Shown here: positions 8,988 to 19,965 of the stretch, in pieces
How the letters are laid out: the number at the start of each line of letters is the position of its first letter
How positions within the stretch are numbered: the first letter of the stretch is position 1
DNA from: Haloferax denitrificans ATCC 35960
Lineage (GTDB): Archaea > Halobacteriota > Halobacteria > Halobacteriales > Haloferacaceae
Direction of reading: 5' to 3'
Assembly: GCF_000337795.1 (NCBI RefSeq)
Contig: NZ_AOLP01000018.1
Coordinates: 124,001-188,000 of the forward strand
DNA: 64,000 nucleotides
The notes under the pieces: model-generated
Database searches by the model: none
The model's input: only the letters and a program-made list of their open reading frames with translations
What the model was told of the DNA's origin: nothing
Translations under genes and position numbers: made by a program

Positions 8988-9038
8988 GGCGACGTAGGCG
9001 CGGGCCGACGCCGGCGGGAGAGCCGACCGCCTTCGACC

Positions 9039-9431
9039 TCAGACCAGCGAGACGTTCAGGTCGCCGTCTTCTCTGAAGGCGTCGTACCCGAACTCGAACT
9101 CGACTGCGAAGTCGGCGGTCCCGCCGGCCGGGACGGCGAGTTCCTGCGACTGCGTCGTGCGTTCGCCGCCGACGGTGACTCGGACTTCGACCGTGGTGAG
9201 CCGCTCGGCCCCGCCGTCGTTGAGGACCGACCCGAACACCCGGAGACGGCCGTCGTCGGTCGCCTCGTAGTCGATGTCCTCGATGCGGACCGGGGAGACC
9301 TCGGGCGTTTCTCGTGGGTCGCCCGCCGGTGCCGCCGGTGGGTTTCGCGGCCCCGTCGCGCCCGGTAGCGAGCCGAGACAGCCCGACGACAGGCCGACCG
9401 CGACCAGTCCGAGGAGGCGTCGTCGCTCCAT
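9039..9431 (-). CDS. Small secreted lipoprotein with FxLYD-like domain
   Basis: The 130-residue protein starts MERRRLLG, a twin-arginine-like leader, with the lipobox SSGC (Cys18), so it should be a lipid-anchored surface protein. The mature domain reads RVFGSVLNDGGAERLTTVEV...ELAVPAGGTADFAVEFEF. That is the pattern of FxLYD/CARDB-like immunoglobulin-type domains (V.G.V.N.G...). The frame is open far upstream on this strand, but only as a shadow of the Bax1 gene. It sits antisense between the XPB helicase and its partner Bax1 and is probably unrelated to them. Ligand unknown. Confidence 0.82.
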   Translation of the reverse strand: MERRRLLGLVAVGLSSGCLGSLPGATGPRNPPAAPAGDPRETPEVSPVRIEDIDYEATDDGRLRVFGSVLNDGGAERLTTVEVRVTVGGERTTQSQELAVPAGGTADFAVEFEFGYDAFREDGDLNVSLV

Positions 9432-9584
9432 ACGGTGGCGTCCGCCGCGGGCGCAATGAACCTTGTCGTCCGCGTCGTCGCCCGCTTTCTGCCGGCGTCG
9501 CCGTTCCGACTCTCGTCTTCGCCGCGGTCCGCCCATTCCTCGCCGCCCGAGTCGTTTTTGTCCCGCGGCCCCGTCGTGGCGAGC

Positions 9585-11087
9585 GTGCTGACGAAGGACC
9601 TGCTTCGCGTGTCGCGGGCGGGCGGCGGCTACCACCCGCAGTTCGCCGACCGGGGGGACCGCCCGCTGGCCGCGAAGGCAATCGGCGTCTTCCGGCGACA
9701 CGTCGGCGACGCGCGGGCCGCCCTCGACGACGCCCTCGCCGACCTCGAAGCCGAGGCCGACGACTTCAAACTCGCCCGCGGCTTCGCGTCGCTCCTCGCC
9801 CGCGAGGCGGTGTTCGAGACGGCGGCTCCCCTGCCCCCCGCCCGCGCCCGCCGCGCCGCGTTCGAAGCCGCGATGGCGGTCGGCGGCGTGACGACCGACG
9901 AGGAGCGAGCCGCGGCGCTCGACCGCGCGGCGTCCTCGCTCGGGTCGTCGCCCGACGCGGTCGACGAGTCGCTGACTGCCGACCGCGAGGTCGAACAGGT
10001 GCTCTCCGAGTTCGACCCGCGGTGGACGCCCGACGAACTGCTCGCGCAGTACAACCTTTCTCTCGCCCAGACCGCCCTGTTCGACGCGACCGAGGTTCGG
10101 GTCCGAAGCTCCGACCCGAAGGCCGTCGTCTCGGCGGTCAAACGCCTCCGGCTGATGTACGAGGTCCGGAAGACCGACGCCGGCCGCGAGGTCGTCGTCA
10201 CCGGTCCCGACGCGCTCTTTCAGCGGACCCGGCGGTACGGAACCGCCTTCGCCCGCCTGCTCCGGTCGGTCGCCACCGCGGGCGACTGGCGGCTCGCGGC
10301 GACCATCGACGACCGCGGGACCGACCGGGAGATGACGCTCACGAGCGACGACGTGTCGGTCCCGGGCGTCGAGCCGATGGCCGAACCCGGCTTCGACAGC
10401 GGCGTGGAGGCCGACTTCGCCGCCCGCTTCCGCGGCCTCGACCTCGACTGGTCGCTCGTCCGGGAGCCGGAACCGCTCGAAACGGGGACGAGCGTGATGA
10501 TTCCGGACTTCGCGTTCGACTACGCCCACGCCGACTTCCGCGTCTTCTTCGAGATTATGGGCTTTTGGACGCCCGAGTACGTCGAGAAGAAGCTGGGCCA
10601 ACTCGCCGACGTGGAGGACGTGGAACTCGTCGTCGCCGTCGACGACTCGCTCGGCGTCGGCGAGGACATCGCCGCCCGCGACCACCGCGCCGTCCCGTAC
10701 GCCGGCTCCGTGCGCGTGAAGGACGTGGTGGACGTGTTGCGCGACTACGAGTCCGACCTCGTCGCCGACGCGGCCTCGTCGCTCCCCGCGGAACTCACGC
10801 CGGACGACGACGTGGTGACCTTATCTGACCTCGCGGCCGCCCGTGGCGTCTCGGTCGACGCGCTCGACGACGTGGCCTTTCCGGACCACGAACTCGTCGG
10901 GCGGACGCTGGTCCGGCCGGGCGTCCTCGACGCGCTCGCCGAGGAGGTCGAGGCGGGGATGTCGCTGTCGGCGGCCGAGTCCGTCCTCGACGACCGCGGC
11001 CTCGACGACGCGAGCGCGGTCCTCTCGCGGCTCGGCTACCGGGTCGAGTGGGAGGGGCTGACCGGCGGGACGGTCAGAGAGAAGTAG
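9585..11087 (+). CDS. bax1: Bax1 (DUF790) nuclease, XPB partner
   Basis: The 500-residue protein begins LTKDLLRVSRAGGGYHPQF, the characteristic start of the DUF790/Bax1 family. Bax1 proteins bind archaeal XPB and act as structure-specific endonucleases on bubble or fork DNA. The nuclease-like segment SVMIPDFAFDYAHADFRVFFEIMGFWTPEYVEKKL is clear near residues 305-345 (PDF ... E-I-x-GFW, a PD-D/ExK-type core), followed by LVVAVDDSLG. A GTG at 9576 is an alternative start; 9585 matches the usual family beginning. The gene lies on the same strand as XPB, 597 bases after it, with an antisense lipoprotein gene between. The pairing is conserved in archaea and supports a nucleotide-excision role. Confidence 0.9.
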   Translation: MLTKDLLRVSRAGGGYHPQFADRGDRPLAAKAIGVFRRHVGDARAALDDALADLEAEADDFKLARGFASLLAREAVFETAAPLPPARARRAAFEAAMAVGGVTTDEERAAALDRAASSLGSSPDAVDESLTADREVEQVLSEFDPRWTPDELLAQYNLSLAQTALFDATEVRVRSSDPKAVVSAVKRLRLMYEVRKTDAGREVVVTGPDALFQRTRRYGTAFARLLRSVATAGDWRLAATIDDRGTDREMTLTSDDVSVPGVEPMAEPGFDSGVEADFAARFRGLDLDWSLVREPEPLETGTSVMIPDFAFDYAHADFRVFFEIMGFWTPEYVEKKLGQLADVEDVELVVAVDDSLGVGEDIAARDHRAVPYAGSVRVKDVVDVLRDYESDLVADAASSLPAELTPDDDVVTLSDLAAARGVSVDALDDVAFPDHELVGRTLVRPGVLDALAEEVEAGMSLSAAESVLDDRGLDDASAVLSRLGYRVEWEGLTGGTVREK

Positions 11088-11111
11088 CGTCGGGGAGCGA
11101 CCCCGAACCGC

Positions 11112-11644
11112 TCAGTCGAGTTTGACGAGGTCTTCCTGCCGACCCTTCGGGACCGTCGAGCGGAGTTCCCCGTGGAGGTAGAGACCGACGCCGAGGGGTT
11201 CGAGTTCGCCGGCGATTTCGTGTGCGGCGGTGAGGTAGCCCCAGTCGCCCTCCCACCGGTCGAGCTGTTGGTCGTGGCCGTCGACGAACGCCTTCGCCTC
11301 GCCCGGACTCAGTTCGATGACGTTCCTCGTCGCGTCGCCGCAGAAGCGCTGGACCGCGTTGGTCGAGGGCTTCCAGTGGCGCTGGCGAGTCCGCAGGATG
11401 CGCATTCCGAGCCCCTCGACTTCGATGGGGTCGACGACCTCGCCGTGGAACGCCCAAATCTTGCCCGCGCCCTTCTCCCAGAACGTGTAGCCGTCGAAGA
11501 CGGCGGGGTCGACGCCGAACCGTTCGTCCCACCAGTCGATGACCTCCTCGCGCGAGGGGCGACCGTCGACGACGCGGTCGTCGGCCGTCGGCGGCAGGCG
11601 GTCGAACTGCTGGCCCCAGTTCTCGTCGGGGGCGGTGTCGTCGC

Positions 11645-11648
<4 letters not shown>
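11112..11648 (-). CDS. PUA-like RNA-binding protein paired with the RNA m5C methyltransferase
   Basis: The 178-residue protein has an N-terminal region with SREEVIDWWDERFGVDPAVF and FWEKGAGKIWAF, then a segment resembling the PUA-like C-terminal domain of RsmF/NSUN methyltransferases: GLGMRILRTRQRHWKPSTNA, ELSPGEAKAFVDGHDQQL and ELEPLGVGLYLHGELRS. Its ATG overlaps the stop of the methyltransferase gene (ATGA), so the two are translationally coupled. It probably supplies RNA binding to that enzyme as a separate chain. The domain call is by resemblance; partnership is inferred from the overlap. Confidence 0.72.
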
Positions 11649-12586
<938 letters not shown>

Positions 12587-12775
12587 GACACCCGATTCCG
12601 CGCGGGCGCGCTTGTCGGTTTCGGAGTCGCCGGCGTCGCCCGCCGACGGTGACGCCGGGCGACGCCACCGGTCGAACCAGTCGCGTCGGGACAGGGCGGG
12701 ACGGGGCGGAGCCGGCGGCCGACGGCTACGCACTCGCCCGTCGGATTTACCTCGCCCCGGCGACCATGTTCACCT

Positions 12776-13522
12776 ATGGCACGCATTCGCGTCCTCGCGG
12801 AGGAACTCACAGACGAACTGGAGTCGCCGACGCTGGTCGAGGGACTGCCGGGCGTGGGGTTGGTCGGCAAAATCGCGGCCGACCACCTGGTCTCGGAGTT
12901 CGACATGACCCACTACGCGGACGTGTTCTGCGAGGGCGTCCCGAAGGTCGCGGTCTACATGGAGGACGACCCGGCGTTGCACCCGCCGGTCAGGCTCTAC
13001 GCCGACGCGGAGCGGGACCTGCTCGTCCTTCAGAGCGACATCCCCATCCGGCCCGAGGCGGCGACCGAACTCGCGGCCTGTCTCGGGCCGTGGTTCGAGG
13101 AACTCGACGTGCTCCCCGTGTTCCTCTCGGGCATCGCCCACGAGAGGTCCGAGGACGTGCCGGCGCTCTACGGCGTCGGCACCGACGGCGCGCGGTCGCG
13201 GCTCGAAGCGGCCGGTATCGACAGTCCCACGGAGACCGGTCTCGTCTCGGGGCCGACGGGCGCGCTCCTGAGCAACGCCGTCTCGGTCGGCCGCCCGGCG
13301 CTCGCGCTGATAGTCGAGTCGGACCCGCAGTTTCCGGACCCCGAGGCCGCTCGCGTCATCATCAAACACGGCCTCGAACCCCTCGTCGGCATCGAGGTGC
13401 CCGTCGACGACCTCGTGAACAGCGCCACCGAGATACGGCAGGCCAAAGAGCAGTTGGCCCGGCGGATGCAACAGTCCGACGAGGAGAGCACGCAGGCCCG
13501 ACCGCTCGGGATGTACCAGTAG
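12776..13522 (+). CDS. PAC2-family protein (proteasome assembly chaperone-like)
   Basis: The 248-residue protein belongs to the PAC2 family, related to eukaryotic proteasome-assembling chaperone 2 and the archaeal PbaA/PbaB proteins. Signature stretches are LVEGLPGVGLVGKIAADHL (residues about 19-37), DLLVLQSDIPI, GLVSGPTGALLSNAVSVG and FPDPEAARVIIKHGLEPLVGIEV. The C-terminus has the helical tail QAKEQLARRMQQ. In bacteria and archaea PAC2-like proteins may bind proteasomes or other oligomers; the partner here is not known. It begins ahead of grpE on the same strand, 117 bases away. Confidence 0.88.
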   Translation: MARIRVLAEELTDELESPTLVEGLPGVGLVGKIAADHLVSEFDMTHYADVFCEGVPKVAVYMEDDPALHPPVRLYADAERDLLVLQSDIPIRPEAATELAACLGPWFEELDVLPVFLSGIAHERSEDVPALYGVGTDGARSRLEAAGIDSPTETGLVSGPTGALLSNAVSVGRPALALIVESDPQFPDPEAARVIIKHGLEPLVGIEVPVDDLVNSATEIRQAKEQLARRMQQSDEESTQARPLGMYQ

Positions 13523-13609
13523 GCGACGCTGGCCGTCGGTCGCGGGGAGTTTCGCCCCGCGCGACCCCTCCGCCCTGAGAAGGGTTTCGGCCGACCCGCA
13601 GTCTACACG

Positions 13610-13615
13610 TTTAAG
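13610..13615 (+). promoter_or_regulatory. TATA box for grpE
   Basis: TTTAAG lies 25-30 nt upstream of the grpE ATG at 13640, the leaderless spacing. Confidence 0.45.
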
Positions 13616-13639
13616 CCGCGTCGGACACTTCTCCCGCCC

Positions 13640-14335
13640 ATGAGCGACGACCCTGCCGAGTCGGTCACGGACGCGAACGCAGACGCCGAGACTGACGCGG
13701 CATCCGACGTAGCGGCGCAGGCGGCCGAAGACGCGGCGACGGGCGCCGACGGCGAGGCGTCGAGCGCCGAGTCGGCGGCCGAGGAATCCGACGCGGCGGG
13801 CGACGGGCCGACTGTCGCCGACCGCGTCGCCGAGTACGACGACGACCTCGCGGCCGAGGTCGCGGCGCTCGAAGCCCGCGTCGCAGACCTCGAAGCCGAG
13901 CGCGACGAGGCAGAGGCGACGGCCGAGGAACTCCAGTCGCGTCTCAAGCGCACGCAGGCCGACTTCCAGAACTACAAGAAGCGCGCGAAGAAGCGACAGT
14001 CCCAGATAAAAGACCGCGCCACCGAGGACTTCGTCGAGCGCGTCGTCACCGTCCGCGACAACCTCGTTCGCGCGCTCGACCAGGACGACGACGCCGACAT
14101 CCGCGGCGGCCTCGAATCGACGCTCAAGGAGTTCGACCGCATCCTCGAAGACGAGAACGTCGAAATCATCGACCCCGAACCGGGGACCGACGTGGACCCG
14201 AACCGCCACGAAGTGATGATGCGGGTCGATAGCGACCAGCCGGCCGACACCGTCGCCGACGTGTTCCAACCCGGCTACGAGATGGCCGACAAGGTCATCC
14301 GCGCCGCGCAGATCACGGTCAGCAAGGGCGAATAG
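13640..14335 (+). CDS. grpE: GrpE nucleotide-exchange factor
   Basis: GrpE releases ADP from DnaK and resets the Hsp70 cycle. The 231-residue protein has a long acidic Ala/Asp/Glu-rich leader (about residues 1-65). A coiled coil follows (AEVAALEARVADLEAERDEA to SRLKRTQADFQNYKKRAKKR), then the beta domain with the family ending: DPNRHEVMMRVDSDQPADTV, VFQPGYEMADKVIRAAQITV. Length exceeds bacterial GrpE (about 190-200) because of the acidic leader. It opens the chaperone cluster grpE - hydrolase - dnaK - dnaJ on one strand. dnaK has its own TATA-like site, so separate heat-responsive promoters are likely. Confidence 0.95.
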   Translation: MSDDPAESVTDANADAETDAASDVAAQAAEDAATGADGEASSAESAAEESDAAGDGPTVADRVAEYDDDLAAEVAALEARVADLEAERDEAEATAEELQSRLKRTQADFQNYKKRAKKRQSQIKDRATEDFVERVVTVRDNLVRALDQDDDADIRGGLESTLKEFDRILEDENVEIIDPEPGTDVDPNRHEVMMRVDSDQPADTVADVFQPGYEMADKVIRAAQITVSKGE

Positions 14336-14427
14336 CGCGCCGTCGACGGGCGCTCGCCGTCGTCGGGGCGGTCTCGATTCCCCCCGACCGGCGAGGACTT
14401 TTGTTCTCACCTCGCTATCACTACGCC

Positions 14428-15222
14428 ATGCGACTTCGTTCCCGTCGGCGGCGGCCGACCGTGCGCGTCACCCAACACGGCGACCCCGGCGACGACGACC
14501 TGCTTTTCGTCCTCGGGTGGGGCAACGAGCCGGGTCATCGGAGCGTCGAGTGGCTCCTCGACCGCCTCACCTACGAGGGGTATCACGTCCACGCCGTCGA
14601 ACTCCCGACGAACGGCTGGGAGTTCGAGCGCCAGTACGTGAACCCGGTGCGGGCGTACGCGGTCGACCGCGACATCGACCTCGTCCTCAGCCACAGTACC
14701 GGCGGCCTCGTGGCCGCCCACCTCGACCTCTCGGTCCGGAACGTCTTTCTGAGCCCGTGGTGGGGGACGGCGGTCTCGGGGCTCGCCACGCTCTTTTTGC
14801 CCCTCGTCAGGCGACTGCCGACGACCAAGGCCGTCATCCCGTCCGGCATCTCCCGCGACGACCTCGGCGAGCTGAAGCTCGCGGCCGAGCTGGCCGACGC
14901 CCCGGGCAACGTCTCGCCCGCGTTCCTCCGCATGATTCGCGGCGCACAGGTGTCGTTGCCGTCGTTCCGACCCGACGACGTGGTGTTCGTCTCGCTTTCG
15001 GACCGGGTCGTGGACGTTCGCGCAATCGGCGACCGGACGCCGTCGGCGAACCTCGTCCCCTACGACGGCGGTCACGAGTTCTTCGCCAGCGAGGGCCGCG
15101 AGCGGACGCTCTCGACGGTGCTCGACGCCCTCGACGGAGCCGACGCGTCGTCGCTCCGAGCGAACGGCGCTGACGCGTCCGACTCGGCCGACGGAACCGA
15201 ACGCCCGCAACCGACCGACTGA
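14428..15222 (+). CDS. Alpha/beta-hydrolase-like protein between grpE and dnaK
   Basis: The 264-residue protein has an alpha/beta-hydrolase layout: DDLLFVLGWGNEPGHRSVEWL (oxyanion-side loop), the nucleophile elbow DLVLSHSTGGLVAAHLDL with Ser in SHSTGG (about residue 91), a late acidic strand, and a C-terminal YDGGHEFFAS giving the His. A triad Ser-Asp-His is therefore plausible. ATG 14428 is preferred over the TTG at 14401. It ends with an acidic disordered tail. It sits inside the chaperone gene cluster, but a role with DnaK is only suggested by position; the substrate is unknown. Confidence 0.82.
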   Translation: MRLRSRRRRPTVRVTQHGDPGDDDLLFVLGWGNEPGHRSVEWLLDRLTYEGYHVHAVELPTNGWEFERQYVNPVRAYAVDRDIDLVLSHSTGGLVAAHLDLSVRNVFLSPWWGTAVSGLATLFLPLVRRLPTTKAVIPSGISRDDLGELKLAAELADAPGNVSPAFLRMIRGAQVSLPSFRPDDVVFVSLSDRVVDVRAIGDRTPSANLVPYDGGHEFFASEGRERTLSTVLDALDGADASSLRANGADASDSADGTERPQPTD

Positions 15223-15431
15223 CTGTTCGCGGGGGCGCGGGCCGCGTGGTCGCGTGGTCGCGCGGTCGGTCGCCGACCGAGTGTCGGGTCGCCGCCGGCC
15301 ATGTTCTCCGTCGTCGCCGCGACGCGGTCGGCGGTTCTACATAAATCGACCGACCTGTTTCGACGCGAGAATAGAAAATCGCAAGACGGCGTCGACCTCG
15401 TCGCACACCGTGTGTCGCAGTATCTAGTAAC

Positions 15432-15439
15432 CTTTAACC
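15432..15439 (+). promoter_or_regulatory. TATA-like element for dnaK
   Basis: CCTTTAACC at 15431-15439 lies about 27-34 nt upstream of the dnaK ATG at 15466, which would give a nearly leaderless mRNA. The AT-rich stretch 15338-15390 before it may hold heat-responsive regulatory sites; none was identified. Confidence 0.45.
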
Positions 15440-15465
15440 GGCAAAAGACGGTATTTGCGGGCAAG

Positions 15466-17331
<1,866 letters not shown>

Positions 17332-17456
17332 GCGACTGAGCGACTGAGCGACTGACTGACTCTCGGGTCGCCGAGGGACCCGACGCCGGCGGTCGAATCC
17401 GGGCGAAACCCCCGGTTTGACCCCGCTCGCGCTCGCCGCGATACGAGAGACGGGCT

Positions 17457-17464
17457 TTTCAAAT
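17457..17464 (+). promoter_or_regulatory. TATA-like element for dnaJ
   Basis: An AT-rich TTCAAATA lies about 29-36 nt before the dnaJ ATG, within the 161-base spacer after dnaK. It suggests that dnaJ can be transcribed on its own. The match is weaker than at grpE. Confidence 0.3.
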
Positions 17465-17492
17465 ACCTTCACCGGCTACAAGATAGCAACTG

Positions 17493-18653
17493 ATGAGCGA
17501 GAACTTCTACGACGTACTCGGGGTCTCGCGGGACGCCTCGAAAGACGAAATCAAGAACGCGTACCGCAAGAAGGCCGCGAAGTACCACCCCGACGTTTCC
17601 GACGAGGACGACGCCGAGGAGAAGTTCAAGAAGGTCCAGAAGGCCAAGGAGGTGCTCACGGACGACGAGAAGCGGCAGATGTACGACCAAGTCGGCCACG
17701 AGCGCTTCCAGCAGTCCCAGAAACGCGGCGGCGGCGGTGGTGGCGGCCGCGGCGGCGGCAACCCCTTCGGCGGCGGCGGTAACCCGTTCGGCGGCATGGG
17801 CGGCGGCGGTGGCGGCTTCGAGGACATCTTCAACAACCTGTTCAACGGCGGCGCGGGCGGCCAACAGCGCAACCGCCCCCAGCAGGGCCGCGACGTGGCC
17901 CAGCGCATCTCGATCGACCTCGAAGACGCCTACCACGGCGTCGAGCGCGACGTGACGATTCGCCGCCGCGAGGTCTGTCCGGAGTGCGACGGCGAGGGTC
18001 ACCCCGACGACGCGGAGGTGAACACCTGTTCGGAGTGTAACGGCTCGGGCCAGCAGACGACGGTCCAGCAGACGCCGTTCGGCCGCGTCCAGCAGACGAC
18101 GACCTGTCGCGCCTGCGGCGGCGAGGGCGAGACCTACAGCGAGGACTGTTCGGAGTGCCGCGGGAGCGGTCGCGTCCGCCGCACCCGCGACGTGACCATC
18201 ACCATCCCCGCCGGCTTCCGCGACGGCCAGCGCCTCCGCTACCGCGGCGAGGGCGAACCCGGCGAGAACGGCGGTCCCAACGGCGACCTGTTCGTCGAGG
18301 TCAACGTCCGCGACCACGAGGAGTTCGAGCGCGACGGCGACGACCTCCGCTACACCCATCCCATATCCTTCCCGCAGGCCGTCTTCGGCGCGACCGTCGA
18401 GGTGCCGACGCTCGACGGCGAGGAGGAACTGAAGGTGCCCGCGGGCACCCAAAGCGGGTCGACGTTCACCGTCTCCGACGCGGGGATGCCCCACCTCGAC
18501 GGTCGGGGCCACGGCGACCTGCACGTCGAGGTCCACGTCGTCACGCCCGAGGACCTCAACAAAGAACAGCGCGAGGCGCTCAAGGAGTTCGCCGAGGCCG
18601 GCGGCGAGGAGGTCAAAGAGGGCCTCTTCCAGAAGCTGAAGAACTCGCTGTAA
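17493..18653 (+). CDS. dnaJ: Hsp40 co-chaperone DnaJ (type I)
   Basis: DnaJ delivers clients to DnaK and triggers ATP hydrolysis. The 386-residue protein has a J domain at residues 1-70 with HPD (KYHPDVSDED), then a Gly/Phe-rich linker at about 75-120 with long glycine runs. Four zinc motifs follow, CPECDGEG, CSECNGSG, CRACGGEG and CSECRGSG (about 160-230), and then the client-binding C-terminal domain with IPAGFRDGQRLRYRGEGEPG. All type I parts are present. The glycine-rich linker DNA is a GGC/GGT-rich simple stretch. It closes the chaperone cluster; a cupin gene follows after 52 bases. Confidence 0.97.
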   Translation: MSENFYDVLGVSRDASKDEIKNAYRKKAAKYHPDVSDEDDAEEKFKKVQKAKEVLTDDEKRQMYDQVGHERFQQSQKRGGGGGGGRGGGNPFGGGGNPFGGMGGGGGGFEDIFNNLFNGGAGGQQRNRPQQGRDVAQRISIDLEDAYHGVERDVTIRRREVCPECDGEGHPDDAEVNTCSECNGSGQQTTVQQTPFGRVQQTTTCRACGGEGETYSEDCSECRGSGRVRRTRDVTITIPAGFRDGQRLRYRGEGEPGENGGPNGDLFVEVNVRDHEEFERDGDDLRYTHPISFPQAVFGATVEVPTLDGEEELKVPAGTQSGSTFTVSDAGMPHLDGRGHGDLHVEVHVVTPEDLNKEQREALKEFAEAGGEEVKEGLFQKLKNSL

Positions 18654-18705
18654 CGGATTTCCGGCACCGCCACGCTCTCTTGTCCGGCGGCCGTCAGTTC
18701 GGTCG

Positions 18706-19026
18706 ATGTCCTACACGAAAGCGAACTACGAGGACGTAGACGCGGTCGGCGGCGGGCTCCACTTCCTGCGGGACGAACTCGACTGCGTCGAACTCGGCTT
18801 CAGCGTGTTGGAGGCGGACCCCGACTGGTCCGGCAAGCCCCACGACCACGCCGAACAGGGCCACGAGGAAGTGTACTACCTCGTCTCCGGCGGGGCCACG
18901 CTCGTCGTCGAGGACAAGGAACTCGACCTCGAACCCGGCGACGCCGTGCGCGTCTCGCCGGAGGACACGCGCGAACTCCGAAGCGGCCCCGAGGAGAGCA
19001 CGTTCGTCATCGCTGGCGCGCCCTGA
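18706..19026 (+). CDS. Small single-domain cupin protein
   Basis: The 106-residue protein is a single cupin barrel. Cupin motif 1 is read as KPHDHAEQGHEEVYYLVSGG, with His residues and Glu placed as for a metal site. Motif 2 is read around LEPGDAVRVSPEDTREL. Such small cupins bind a metal and may act as isomerases, dioxygenases or ligand sensors; no substrate can be told. It is 52 bases downstream of dnaJ on the same strand and could be cotranscribed. A run of six T at 19091-19096 lies downstream. Confidence 0.88.
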   Translation: MSYTKANYEDVDAVGGGLHFLRDELDCVELGFSVLEADPDWSGKPHDHAEQGHEEVYYLVSGGATLVVEDKELDLEPGDAVRVSPEDTRELRSGPEESTFVIAGAP

Positions 19027-19090
19027 CTCACATCGAGGGACGACGCCGGGTTCCCGTCGCGTTCTCGAACCGCGAGCGCGCCTCGGGGCC

Positions 19091-19096
19091 TTTTTT
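19091..19096 (+). terminator. Possible oligo-T terminator after the cupin gene
   Basis: A run of six T lies 64 nt after the cupin stop and 25 nt before the next ATG. Archaeal RNA polymerase terminates at T-rich tracts, so this is a plausible end for the dnaJ-cupin transcript. It could instead be part of the next promoter. Confidence 0.3.
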
Positions 19097-19120
19097 CGCA
19101 CCGACTCCGTACGGTCGGCT

Positions 19121-19828
19121 ATGGACGTTATCGGCGACCTCATGGCCCGCGACCGGCGGAGCGACCGACTCGCGCTCCGGGTCGACGGCCCCGGCCGGAC
19201 CTACACGTACCACGACCTCATCACGACCTCGTACAAGGCCGGGAACGTCCTCCGCTACCTCGGCGTCCGCAAGGGCGCTCGCGTCGCGGTCGACCCGGTG
19301 TCGCTCCCCGAACCGCTGTTGACGTTCCTCGGGGCGGCCCAACTGGGCGCGGTGACCGCGTTCGACCCGGCGGTCGAGGCGCGGGCGACCGTCGTCGCCG
19401 TCGCCCGCGAGTCCGAGTTCGACGACCTCCCGCCGGGGCAGAAACTCGCCGTGTTCGGCGGCCCGCCGAGTTCGCCCGCGACGACCCACTGGGAACAGGA
19501 GGTCTGGAGCGAGAACCCCGCGGTCCACCCGGAGGTCGTCGCGCCCGACGACCCGGCGCTCGTCGCCGGCGACCGCGAGCTCACCCACGGCGACCTGCTC
19601 GACGCGGCCCGCGGGGTCGTCGCCGACTTCGACCTCGAAACGGGCGACACGGTCGCGGTCCGGTCGTCGCTCTCCCGTCCCGGCACCGTCGTCGCCGGCG
19701 TGCTCGCCCCGCTTCTCGCCGGCGGCACGATTCGGATTCCCGAGACCGACGAGGCCGTCGAGGCGGCGCTCTCGGTCGGCGACGGGGTCCCCGAGTCGGT
19801 CGCGCTCGCGCCCGACGACGCGTACTGA
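19121..19828 (+). CDS. Truncated AMP-binding (acyl-CoA synthetase-like) protein
   Basis: The 235-residue protein resembles only the N-terminal lobe of acyl-CoA synthetases: RLALRVDGPGRTYTYHDLITTSYKAGNVLRYLGVRKGARVAVDP and then VSLPEPLLTFLGAAQLGAV. A second, similar segment, LTHGDLLDAARGVVADFDLETGDTVAVRSSL, follows. The ATP-grasping SSGTTGxPKG loop and the C-terminal catalytic Lys domain are missing. Full enzymes have 500-680 residues, like the one at 21294-23327. No stop or frameshift junction with a downstream remainder is seen, so it looks like a stable short protein rather than a fresh pseudogene. It is unlikely to be an active ligase. Confidence 0.75.
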   Translation: MDVIGDLMARDRRSDRLALRVDGPGRTYTYHDLITTSYKAGNVLRYLGVRKGARVAVDPVSLPEPLLTFLGAAQLGAVTAFDPAVEARATVVAVARESEFDDLPPGQKLAVFGGPPSSPATTHWEQEVWSENPAVHPEVVAPDDPALVAGDRELTHGDLLDAARGVVADFDLETGDTVAVRSSLSRPGTVVAGVLAPLLAGGTIRIPETDEAVEAALSVGDGVPESVALAPDDAY

Positions 19829-19884
19829 CGGCGGGCGTGGCGGCCTATCGTCAGAGAGTCAAATATTCATTCGATTCTTGAGTT

Positions 19885-19911
19885 TAAATTCCACGACCGT
19901 GTTAAATTCCG
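19885..19911 (+). repeat. Direct repeat upstream of the dicarboxylate symporter gene
   Basis: TTAAATTCC occurs at 19885-19893 and again at 19903-19911, 18 bases apart (about two helical turns less a few bases). It lies in an AT-rich spacer before the symporter promoter and could bind a regulator. Confidence 0.5.
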
Positions 19912-19965
19912 ATTTTCGACCGCTACATTTATGATTCGGCTGTAAGGTTGGTTCACATACGTTAC

